A stretch of DNA of 28,651 nt from Monoraphidium neglectum. Lineage: Eukaryota > Chlorophyta > Chlorophyceae > Sphaeropleales > Selenastraceae. Of this stretch, positions 1 to 9,118 are shown in pieces; the stretch's first letter is position 1; every line of letters starts with the position of its first letter. Below the pieces are notes generated by a model. It was not told the DNA's origin, did not search any database, and saw nothing but the letters and a program-made list of their open reading frames with translations. The stretch covers positions 2,951 to 31,601 of the forward strand of contig NW_014013494.1 of the NCBI RefSeq assembly GCF_000611645.1, written 5' to 3'. A program made the translations under genes and the position numbers.

Positions 1-36
<36 letters not shown>
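1..36. repeat. (CA)18 microsatellite at window start
   Basis: Perfect CA dinucleotide run. It sits just upstream of a splice acceptor (ccccag ending at 47), so it is probably inside the last intron of the + strand gene that follows. Confidence 0.95.
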
Positions 37-38
<2 letters not shown>

Positions 39-47
39 GCGCCCCAG

Positions 48-550
48 GTGGATGGCCCCCGGCCCCCTGGGCCAGGTGCACCCCCTCCCCAACGACAAGG
101 CCATCCGCAGCGAGATGGCGCGCGTCGCCAAGAACTACGCCCACATCCACCGCCTCTACAACTTCGACTGGGACCCCGTGCCCGGCAGCGCCGAGTACGC
201 GGTGGAGCAGCGCATCCGCCGCGCGCAGGAGCTGCAGCTGCAGCGCCTCGACAGGATGGAGCGCGCGCTCGCGGAAGACGAGGAGGCGGAGGCCGCCGCC
301 GCCGCCGCTGGCGCGCAAGTCGCGGCCACGGTGGCCGAGGCGCCGCAGGCCGCGGCGCGGCCGCCGCCGTTTGCGAGCTTGAGCGTCGGCGGCGGGCTCG
401 GGGGCGCGTTTGGGTTTGGGTCGGGGGGGCTGGCGCGCGCGCCCCAGGGGATGGGGCGGGCGTCGCGGGCGGTGCTCAACACCCTCAGCCGCGCGGCGCG
501 GCGCGCACCGCCGCTGTCGTCCGGGCGCCCGCGGCTCGTGCGGCCGGCGC

Positions 551-601
<51 letters not shown>

Positions 602-639
602 GCGTGCAACGGCAGCGGCAGCAGCAGCAGCAGTGCTAG
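48..639 (+). CDS. 3'-terminal exon of an unrecognised protein with a poly-Gln C-terminus
   Basis: This is the last exon of a gene whose 5' part lies before the window. It follows a (CA)n intron end and the acceptor at 45-47. The reading frame has one leftover base at 48, then TGG-ATG from 49, and runs to TAG at 637-639. The first 80 or so residues look like real protein: a basic and acidic helical segment with the pieces DKAIRSEMARVAKNYAHIHR and VEQRIRRAQELQLQRLDRME, probably a coiled helix. After that come Ala-rich, Gly-rich and Arg-rich stretches and 16 consecutive CAG codons (553-600) giving poly-Gln, then a second short Gln run before the stop. I do not recognise the family. The ATG at 52 is inside the exon and is probably not the start, because the gene seems to enter from upstream. 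Overlapping frames are longer but give only Ala/Arg/Ser repeats, so I take them as shadows. Confidence 0.6.
553..600 (+). repeat. (CAG)16 coding microsatellite
   Basis: Sixteen perfect CAG units in frame with the exon at 48-639, encoding poly-Gln. A second run of five CAG codons (619-633) follows after a short spacer and abuts the stop codon. Confidence 0.95.
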
Positions 640-651
640 CTGGGGCCCCCT

Positions 652-695
652 GCAGCAGCAGCAGCAGCAGCAGCAGGGCGGGCTACGGCAGCAGC

Positions 696-728
<33 letters not shown>
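652..728 (+). repeat. CAG-rich tracts in the 3' UTR
   Basis: Two further CAG runs (about 652-676 and 697-727), separated by a short GC-rich spacer, begin about a dozen bases beyond the TAG at 637-639. They look like a continuation of the coding CAG array into the untranslated region. Confidence 0.85.
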
Positions 729-729
<1 letters not shown>

Positions 730-1006
730 GTAGCAGGCGGGCCCGCCTCCAGCAGGAACGGTCAGCGGGATCAGCAGGCCAGCCGAGCGGTGGCGCGTGG
801 TGGCAAACTCTACGCCAGACCGCAAGCCTGCAGCATCGACGCCCGCGGCGGCTGCGCTGGCGACATGAAAAGCGGCAGGGGCGGCAGGAGTAGCAGCAGC
901 GGCTGCAGCGGCAGGTTATGGCCGCGCTTTTGAGGGCAGGGCAAGGGCTAGGATGCGGCCGCACAGATTTTTTCTGTTTTTCATCATGTGATGCGGCTCC
1001 CTTCCC

Positions 1007-1011
1007 TGTAA
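1007..1011 (+). terminator. Putative TGTAA polyadenylation signal
   Basis: TGTAA occurs about 370 bases after the stop at 639. TGTAA is the usual polyadenylation signal of Chlamydomonas and related algae. Assigning it to the gene ending at 639 is inference from position only. Confidence 0.45.
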
Positions 1012-1340
1012 TCGACTGCAGAAATTCCCTGCTGCTTTGTAGGCGATATACCAGGGCCTGTGTGTTGGTTGCATGAGGCCATTGCAGCTGGGGTTGTCGG
1101 GAGGGCCACAGCGGCCAAAGCTGGCTCGAGCGACGTGGTTGTGGCGAGAACTTTGCTAGCAGCCAAGGCCAAGTATTAGCATGCCTTGCCGTTCACCAGC
1201 ACCAGCATTGTATGCTGTTGCGCAAGTGTGAAGTTAGTCAAGAAGTCCCTGGACACAAGTTCCCCGTTTCGCCTGTGTGTGCGCTAGTACAAGATAAAAT
1301 TATTGGATACAAAAGGTTAACTTGCCAAGGGTGACTATGT

Positions 1341-1442
1341 TGCGAAGAGCTGTTTCGCAGCGCGCCGCTATCGACATCGACACGCGTGCAACTGAGCAAC
1401 CTGGAACTTGCGCTTGACTCCGATACGAAAATTACACGCTTG
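1341..1442 (+). promoter_or_regulatory. Upstream block shared with the tandem paralogue
   Basis: About 100 bases just before the proposed ATG at 1443 can be aligned with 6491-6590, ahead of the second paralogue. They share an identical 17-base core (tttcgcagcgcgccgct) and several shorter matches around 'gacacgcg' and 'cgcttgac'. Sequence further upstream does not match. It may be a shared promoter or 5' UTR, or simply the left edge of the duplicated segment. Confidence 0.45.
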
Positions 1443-3667
1443 ATGTCGAAACCTATCCTGCGGGTCGCGGAATGGGTCGGGGAGGCCAACGGCACAGCAC
1501 AGTCGCTCGCGCGTCACGCAGACTTCTCGCCGCGCTGCAGCCTGGCTGTCAAGCCGTTGGCAGAGGCTGTTCCTTCGCCGACCGCCTCCGAACAGGTGCG
1601 TTCAGCTGCTTTGTCTCAAGTGGAGCAGGGCCATGGCGGCCACGGCAGTTTGCTCGCAAGGCGGCGGCGGTCTGCTTGCCAGATTCCCTGAGACTGACGG
1701 TTGGCTTACAAGGGGCTGGCCCTCGGAGCCACAGCGCCGCCATACGACACCCCCTCGCGTTCCCGCCCCGCACCCCGCTATTGCAGGCCCCTGCGGCCGT
1801 GCCTTGGGAGTGCGGATCTGATCAATACTGCGTGATTGACGGCTGGGCGCTGCTACTGGCCCTTGCCAACATGTACATCGCCTCTGGCGGCGCTCTTGCC
1901 CTCGGCGGCGCCGCCGCGCGCGCGCTGCTACTGGCGGGCTGCGCGGCAATGGCGGCCGTCACGCTCGTCGCGCGTGTGTGGCTGGCGGCTTGGCCCGCGC
2001 AGTACCTGCAATACAGGGAGCAGCAGATGCTGCTGCAGCGGGCGGTATGGATGCTGTACTTGCTGGTGCGCGGGACACACGGGGCTACAGGGACAATCAC
2101 AAGGGATCTTAGCTGGGGCCGCGGAAGGGGTTTATTGTGATGCACTGGGGCTGGGCGGGTGCTGTCACTGGCGCGTGTGCAGCCAGGTGCCCAGGGCTGC
2201 GCCCCTCGCTGGCAGGGTTCCATCCTCGCAGACATACAAGGACTTGCGCAACATGGGACTCATTGGCCGCTAAGCGTGCCACCTTTCCTCCGTACTTGGG
2301 GCCGATTCGGCGGCATCGTGCGCGCATTGTCACTTGCTGCGCTGCTCGCTGCTAAGCCAGGGACAAGCGCCGCATGCCTGAACCCCCATTGGACCCCATC
2401 CTCTGGCGGGGACGCAGCTCCTCGTCTGCTGCTGCACTACGGCCGACTGGGCGGGCATCCTGGAGCGCAAGGCGGGGCCGCGGCCGCGCGGCGCGGCGGC
2501 GGAGCAGCAGGCACTAGCCAGCGTCTTGGTCGCGCTGGGCGGGGTGCCGGTGAGCCGCTGGAACTGGTGGCTGCAAGGGCTTGGGGGCAGGGGGTGCGCT
2601 CCGTCTGCCTTCGCATGCGCACACTCGTTGTCCACGCACGCACGCACGCACGCACGCACGCACACATGCACATGCACATGCACACACGCTTTTTGTTAGG
2701 CCAACCTCTTGCCGTCCGCCCCGCCGTGTGTTGCGAGCTCAATCATCCCACCGACTGCCCTCCTTGCGGGCATGCCTCCCATCCGCCCCTGGCCGTGCCG
2801 ACGCCAGCATGTCCACGTGACGCTTGCGCTTCTGTCCTCGCTCGCAGGCCCTGCATTGCATGCTGTTCTCCTTCCGCCTCCGCATCGCGGCGCCGCTCCA
2901 GCTGGCCACCTGCTCCGCCCTCTACACCGCCATGCAGCCCCTGGCCTGCACGGCCAAGCTCGACCCCCTGTTTGCGGCTGCAGCGCGCCGGCTGTGCTGG
3001 CGCCTGCAGGGGCTGCAGCAGCTGCTGCTCACAATGTCGGCGGCCGCAGCACCAGCAGCAGCGAGGAGCGTGGACGGTGGCGTGTGCGAGGAGGGGGCGG
3101 TGGAGCTGCTCATTGCGTTTGCACTGGCCCTGTCCTGCTTCGCCTCGGTGAGCCCCCCGCACATGCACAGTGGAGGTGGATTTAGCAGGCTACATAAGGG
3201 GAGGCGCAGGAGGAGGCCGCAGCCCCTCTCCGCCAGCGCTGTCCATGCGCGTGCGCGTGCTGCAAGCCCCTTTCACCAGTCTGGGCCGGGCCTCACGCCG
3301 AGGGGCGGGACTACCAGAGCTGAGGATCACGAGCAGCTTGCGCAGACCCTCTCTGCCGCGCGCATGACGAACTCTGGCCGCCTCCCTAGCTGCCTCCTGA
3401 GCCCATTAGTATGCCGAGGTCTCGCCGTGGCTTGCTCCCGTGAATCCCTCACAACAGTTGTACGTCCTCCAAGCAGACGAGCGCCGCCTGAAACGGCAAT
3501 ACCTCGGCTGCCACGGAGGCGCGACCGCAACATCACACGCGCATGCTGCCACGGGGCTGCCCCCCTTGAGCCGCCACATGCTCTGGGGTGCAGCCGCCGC
3601 GCTGGCGAGCCTGGCCGTGGCAGAGACCTCGGCAGTGTGGGGCGCGCCCTACGCATGCGTTGCTTGA
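1443..3667 (+). CDS. Multi-pass membrane protein, tandem paralogue A
   Basis: Unrecognised protein of about 357 aa. Proposed exons are 1443-1595, 1787-2065, 2418-2549, 2848-3147 and 3458-3667 (stop TGA), all in phase 0. Splice sites are CAG|gtgcgt, ttgcag, CTG|gtgcgc, gacgcag, CCG|gtgagc, ctcgcag, TCG|gtgagc and acaacag. Hydrophobic segments lie near residues 71-92, 96-113, 137-152 (continuous only after exons 2 and 3 are joined), 270-287 and 330-350, so five or so membrane helices are likely. A soluble segment rich in basic residues contains ADWAGILERKAGPRPRG. The same five-exon plan recurs in the gene at 6591-9118, which is the main support for the model; exon 3 matches at 38 of 44 residues. 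Exon 1 is poorly conserved between the copies and is the least certain part, although the ATGTCG starts align. The product ends about ten residues earlier than copy B. I see no domain that gives a function. Confidence 0.65.
2633..2690. repeat. (CACG)n / CACATG microsatellite in intron 3 of paralogue A
   Basis: A run of CACG tetranucleotides passes into CACATG/CACACA units, inside the intron between exons 3 and 4. The equivalent intron of paralogue B also carries a long CA-rich repeat. Confidence 0.9.
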
Positions 3668-6490
3668 ATCCTGTGCCCTACCGACTTCGTGTGTAGCAGC
3701 CAACGACTTGCTGTCAGTGCTGTCACCTCGCACAACGCAGCGACGCTCCTTGTCCTTTGAGAGAGGGCCACAAATGACGCAGCGCCGTTGGCGCCCTTCC
3801 TGCACGTGCGGCGTCGAGGGCACCGCTGCGCTCCACGGTCTCCGTTCGAGCCTGTGTCGTTGCCGTGGGGCCGGCCTGCCGTGACCCCGCGCGCGAAGCA
3901 CTGGCAGTGCAAGGCGCTGCCTTCTGGTCCTTACCGAGCGCGACGCGCGGCATCACCCGCACCTGTCGCCTCCAGGCGCAGCGCCACCAGAGCGAGTGAC
4001 GGTGCAGCCGCATTGGACAGGAAATTTCTGTGTCCACGCGCGCCAGTGCTGCGCACAGCACCTGGACTCCTCACCAACACCCTGAACCCCATGCGTCTTA
4101 AAAAAACATCTGCATCACAAAACATCATCTCATGAGCTCTGTCCCCCTGTTGGGGATGCCAGCAGCTTCATCAACTCACGGCGCTGTGGATCGGCCTGAT
4201 CGCAGGAAAGCAGGACCTCACAGGTTGCTCGAGCGCCTGCCCTCAAGCGGACGGCGGAGCCGGTGTCCATGCGCCAATTTTCTGTGCACGTTGTGGCGTT
4301 TCAAACTTTCATGCAATGAAGCATGTTAGGGTTCTAGGGCTCAAGGTCATACCTACATATGTACTCCCTGGGATGTGAGATTGGGTGCGCGTTGCGCTTG
4401 CGTTGCCCAAGGCACGCCTGCCTGGACCTGCTCGCTCACCGGGCGCATGCATGCCCACCATCATTGGACAGCCTACCGGTCCCTTCACCATGCACACACG
4501 CCAGAAATCGGGGTGAAGGGGGCGAGATTGGTGGGGCCACAAGCCGCGCACAGGGCTGGCCCTGCAGTTATACCTCCCAACCTCCCTCCGCTTCAGGGAA
4601 GCATGTGCCAGGGACCTGGACAGGCAATCCTGCTGCACCTCTCCCTCCTGAATTCTTGCTCATTTGTCATCAAGACTCGCTCACTATTGTTCTACCCTGT
4701 GGCCGCGCACCCCTTCCCACGCACCGACCCTATGCACTTATGCATGCATGTCCCGGCGAGCCTGTTCGCCCGACAAGGCGGCACCTGACTGGCTTTTGCA
4801 TGCATGCGTGTTGGCACGCATGCAGGGCAACGTTGCCAAGCCGCACCGCAGTATATCCCTGCTCTATAATCCCCATTCGTGGTGTGGCGGGGTGACGGCA
4901 CGCCAGTATTACAGCCGCCGCACGGGCGCCCCTTTTGCCTGCCCAACCCCGATTGCCAGTGGCGGGCAGAGCCGCCCCTCACCCTCACTTGAAGTCACCA
5001 CAGCATTGCCTTGAAACAACCATTAATTGTGTCTCGCGCATTCAACGCAGAACTTTGCCATACTTGAGCCAACATATTAGCTTCGCTTCAACAGCAGCTC
5101 GCCGGCTCCGCCCCACCCGCCTCTCTCGCCTCTCCGCAGCACTTTTCAAAGCCCTTGCTCACTGGGCTTATCAAAGCCCTTGTTGGCGTTTGCGACAATC
5201 TTCCTCTGCAAGCGGTGTAAGCGTCATCTTGGTGTGCGCATAGGCAGGCAGCTGCAACTGTCAGCCGCACAGGGGTGGATCCGTCGGCAGTTCTTTCAAA
5301 GCTGACTTCTACACAACAGAGCAGTGCGCGCACACTCAGCTGCGATGTACAGGCGAGGCCCGTTCCTGTCGTTTGCGCCCCGGCACCCTTGCTGACTGTG
5401 GCGGCGCTGTTGCGAATAAGCAAGCCGTGTGAGGGACGGGCGCTGGCAGCTTGTGAGGTGTGGCGCCTGCCCCAGCTGCGTGATGTCGTGCAGATGAGGC
5501 CACTAGGTTTATCTGAGCACGTCATGTCATGATGGCAGGCATCAAGGGCGGACAATGTTTCCGCTGCTGCAGCCGCAGCTGCCGGCGCGCCGATTGCAAC
5601 TGCTACGGCAAAGGTTACACATGCCGCATGCCCCAGCTGGTGCACTACGCAAGCCCAAGCATTGGCGGCTGGTGCAGCAGGGGCGCGTTGATACGGGATT
5701 TTGGGGGCAGACACACGCAGCTCAGGGGAGGGGGGCCGTGCCACGGGCTGCGCTCGAGCAGAGCTGCGCAGCACTGTGCGCGCTGCTGCTGTCGTCGGGG
5801 ATGGTCGCTGGGGACGGCCGTGGCTCGCACTGCCGGGGCTGCAGCGGCACCCAGCAGCAGCAAAAGCAGCAGGAGCAGCAGGAGCAGCCGCATTGCTCTC
5901 CAGGCCAGGAGAAGCTGCTGCAGCATCAGATGTCAATTCGGGCATGCCAGCTGGAAGACAGCACGTATTTGCGCGTCGTGCGCCGCACCACAGCGCAACG
6001 GCATACACAGCGCCAGCAGCGACAGCGTCGCCGATCGCAGGGGCAGCTGCAGCACCTTTGCACCATTTGCCCAAAGGGCAGGCAAGAGCAAGGATTTAAC
6101 CCGCAGAGGTCGCTATTTTTGTCGTGTACTGCGTGCTTTATTTGATTGGCTTCAGAAAACACAAGCAGTTCGGCCAGCTAGATGGACAGGGTCTGCAGGT
6201 CGGTATCAGGTCAGTGTGGCCTGAGGCCGCCGCAGCTGAGGGCACAATTGGTGGCAAAGGCAGAGCGATGCGCATTCAGATTATAAATCAGAAGTGTCTC
6301 ATCTTGGGTCCTGCTGAACTTGATCCTGCCCTCTTTGCCGGGCGTCAACTTTGCAGATTGATGCCACCTTTATGTGTGAACCAGTCCCACGACAACCACG
6401 AGCTTTCTCTCATTCAAACGGCTTGGAGCAGGCCTGCATTACAAAGAATAACGTTTCTCACTTGATATGAGCCAAGGATGGCTGAATTCC
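3668..6490. other. Spacer between the tandem paralogues; no confident gene
   Basis: I looked for family motifs and for exon remnants of the flanking paralogues on both strands and found none. The segment has several GCATGCATG-like clusters (about 4440-4815), a pair of direct copies of caaagcccttg (5146 and 5173) around an inverted gggctt, and a CAG/CAGGAG tract near 5857-5890. Open frames exist on both strands but look like the chance frames expected in GC-rich DNA. Confidence 0.5.
5088..5945 (-). other. Unresolved long open frame (about 285 codons from the first ATG)
   Basis: An uninterrupted - strand frame reads from an ATG at 5945 to a stop at 5088, and is open a further 43 codons upstream of that ATG. 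The product would be rich in Ala, Ser and Cys, with poly-Ala/Leu opposite a CAG tract and no recognisable motif. Several + strand frames overlap it (for example 5555-6145), and nothing in the composition decides between strands. It could be a single-exon gene, part of a gene on either strand, or a chance frame. Confidence 0.15.
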
Positions 6491-6590
6491 CGGCGCGGAG
6501 TTGTTTCGCAGCGCGCCGCTAGTATCGACACCGACACGCGCGACGAAACGCGGGAATCGCGCTTGACAAAATAAGGGAAATACATGCTCA
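6491..6590 (+). promoter_or_regulatory. Upstream block shared with paralogue A
   Basis: Counterpart of 1341-1442, with the same 17-base identical core at about 6507-6523. It lies immediately before the proposed start at 6591. An out-of-frame ATG at 6584 lies seven bases before that start and is absent from copy A. Confidence 0.45.
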
Positions 6591-8096
6591 ATGTCGGATC
6601 TTGCCTTGGCGCGGGTCGCGGATCGGGTGGCGAAGGAGGTCTGCAGTGGCGAACCGCTGGTGTCAAAAGCGCACGACACCAATCGTGCGCCGTGCCACAG
6701 CCCAGGCGCCAATCCGTCTGCAGGGGGCGCCCCTGTGCTGAGCACCTCCCGACAGGCGCGCTTAGCTGCTTCGGTTCGAATGAGGTTGGGCCCTGGCGCC
6801 CTGTCGCTCGCCGAACGTGCATGGCGGCATGCTCTGGCAGGCTAAGGGGATGAGCGCCCGCACCCATAAGATACGCAACGGGCAGGCCCTTGGAGCCATG
6901 GCGCCGCCGGACCACACCCCCTTGTGCCCCGCGCCCGCACGACGCAATCTCAGGCCCAGGCCCCTCCTGCCATGCAGCCGCCTCGCGTGTCTCTGCACCC
7001 TTTCACCCTCCAGCTGGCGCCGCCAGTAATGGACGCGAGATTTTGGGAGTGGGGATCTGCTCAATGTTGCGCGTTTGACCGCTGGGCACTGCTGCTGGCC
7101 CTCGCCAACGTATACATCACCTCCAGCGCCGCTCTTGCCGTCGGCGCCGCCGCCACGCGCACGCTTCTGCTGGCGGGCTGCGCGGCGATGGCGGCTCTCA
7201 CACTCGCAGCGCGCACGTGGCTGGCGGCTTGGCCGGCGCAGTACCTGCGGTACAGAGGGCAGCAGATGCTGCTGCAGCGGGCGGTACGGATCTTGTACTT
7301 GCTGGTGCGCGGGACACAGCCGGCTTGGGGGCGATGCACAAGGGGAGGCGGCTGTGGCCGCCGAGGGGGGTGGTTGTTGCGCACGGGGCCGGTTGCGGGT
7401 AGGGGAATGCTAGGCTCTTTTGGGAGGCAAGGGGCGCGTTGCGCCTTGCGCGGCTAGTGTGCGCTGGGCTGCGCCGAAGTCTGGTGCCAGGTAAGGCGTG
7501 CCGTATGCGGCACCCTGCTGGCTGGTGCAAGGCCGCCCGGGCCTTCTCAGCCGCTGTCCCTTGCTCGCGGCCTGCCCGCACCTTGGGGCGCGCGCTAGTC
7601 GATGGTAAACTGCTGTATGCTTGTTTTGCATCTAGCTACCGCCATACGTCCGCATGCCCTCAGCCCCCCCCCCTCCCCCCATGCTCTGGCCCGCAGCTCC
7701 TCGTCAGCTGCTTCACCACAGCGGACTGGGCGGCCATCCTGGAGCGCAAGGCGGGGCCGCGGCCACGTGGCGCGGCGGCGGAGCAGCACGCAATGGCCGG
7801 TGTCCTGGTCGCGCTGGGCGGGGTGCCGGTGAGCCGCTGGGAGTGGGGGATAGTTGGCAGGGGGTGCGCTCTGTCCGGCCTCGAGGGTACGGGAGCGCGC
7901 GCACCGCGTGCACCGGTGTGTGCGCACTCACAGGTGCGCGCTGACAATCGCGCACATACGCACATGTGCATGGGCAGGAGGATGCACCGCACGCTCAGGC
8001 GCGCATCTACACCGGCACACAGACTCACATGCGCTCAGGCACACGCACACGCACTCCACCACATCCATGCAGACAAGTACACCCCACACACACACA

Positions 8097-8130
<34 letters not shown>

Positions 8131-8761
8131 CCCGCACTCGCACTCCGACCTGGCCACGTGCCAACTGCCTGCGCCCGCCCAACCTGCCGCATTCCCCAGA
8201 CAGATGCATCTTTGTGACGCACCGCCCTCCCTCCCTGTTTGCAGGCACTAGACTGCATACTCTTCTCGTTCCGCTTCAGCCTCGCCGCGCCGCTCCAGCT
8301 GGCCACCTGCGCCGCCCTCTACACCGCCACGCGGCCCCTGGCCTGCGCGGCCAAGATCGATCCCCTCTTTGCGGCCGCAGCGCAGCATCTGTGCTGGCGT
8401 CTGCAGGGGCTGCAGCAGCTGCTGCTCACAATGTCATCGGCGGCGCCAGCGGCGGCAGGGAGCGTGGACGGTGGCATGTGCGAGGTGGCGGCGGTGGAGC
8501 TGCTCATCGCGTTCGCACTGGCCCTCTCCTGCTTCGCCCCGGTGAGCAGATCGCGAATGCACCGAGTGGGTGGATCGGTCGAGCATGCCTCTAGGGGTTG
8601 ACGGGGGCCATCGCGCCCTCGCCCGCTGATAACGAACTTCACGCCCGCGCCCGTCAATGGCAGGGATCCGCGGCCGAGGGCAGCAGAGTTTTGAATTGCA
8701 GGCAGCGCCTCATTGTCTTGTGCCTGGCGCACCCCAGCCGCCCGCCTGCCTGCCTGCCCGT

Positions 8762-8804
<43 letters not shown>

Positions 8805-9118
8805 CCAGCCAGCCAGCCTGCTTCTACCTCAAACCCGGCACGACCGCCCCCCCCCCCCGGGCGGAATTTGTGTCGCAGATGTACATGCTTCATGCAAGCG
8901 AGCGCCGCCTCAAGCTGCGCTTTGTGCAATCCTGCAGTGGCGGCGGCGCGCGTACGCCCGCCCCGGCTGCCCCGGGGCCCCCCACCCTGACCTGCCACCT
9001 GCTCTGGGGCGCGGCCGCTACGCTGGCAAGCCTGGGCGCGGCAGAGGCCGCCGCGTACTGGGGCTGGGCCCACACCTGCCCCCCTCGTGAGCTGCACCCT
9101 GACGTCCCCCGCCACTGA
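6591..9118 (+). CDS. Multi-pass membrane protein, tandem paralogue B
   Basis: Unrecognised protein of about 374 aa, paralogous to the gene at 1443-3667. Proposed exons are 6591-6755, 7014-7304, 7697-7828, 8245-8541 and 8879-9118 (stop TGA), all phase 0, at the same positions as in copy A. Exon 3 is 44 codons in both copies and exon 4 is 99 versus 100 codons, with near-identical stretches such as RLQGLQQLLLTMS-like and VELLIAFALALSCFA. Introns do not align, while coding differences are mostly substitutions or whole codons, which suggests both copies were kept under selection. Hydrophobic helices match those of copy A, including one formed across the exon 2-3 junction. The exon 1 donor aligned with copy A reads CAG|gcgcgc, so either this is a GC-AG intron, exon 1 is misassigned, or translation starts at the in-frame ATG at 7029 inside exon 2. 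Copy B ends in a short Pro/Arg/His tail not found in copy A. Function unknown. Confidence 0.65.
8084..8128. repeat. (CA)n microsatellite in intron 3 of paralogue B
   Basis: A long, nearly perfect CA run in the intron between exons 3 and 4. It sits in the same intron as the CACG repeat of paralogue A but has a different unit. Confidence 0.95.
8744..8820. repeat. (CCTG)n tetranucleotide repeat in intron 4 of paralogue B
   Basis: Roughly 18 CCTG units with a few variants, ending in CCAG units, between exons 4 and 5. Open frames through it are repeat artefacts. A run of about a dozen C follows shortly before the exon 5 acceptor. Confidence 0.9.

Larger units (their letters stand above)
640..1340. 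other. 3' UTR and intergenic sequence
   Basis: This stretch holds the CAG-rich tail, the TGTAA at 1007, and then lower-GC sequence with no convincing coding frame. The second half probably serves as the upstream region of the membrane-protein gene starting near 1443. Confidence 0.5.

Noticed and set aside
6770..6785. GGTTCGAAT motif resembling a tRNA T-loop
   Set aside because: No cloverleaf can be drawn around it: there is no acceptor stem and no A-box or anticodon arm at the right spacing.
8744..8820. Possible CRISPR-like regular repeat
   Set aside because: It is a simple tetranucleotide array with no unique spacers, in an intron of a eukaryotic gene.
8657..9118. Reading the (CCTG)n repeat as part of the paralogue B protein
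   Set aside because: The Ala-Cys-Leu-Pro repeat is upstream of a good acceptor (tgtcgcag) whose use matches the intron position in paralogue A, so it is intronic.
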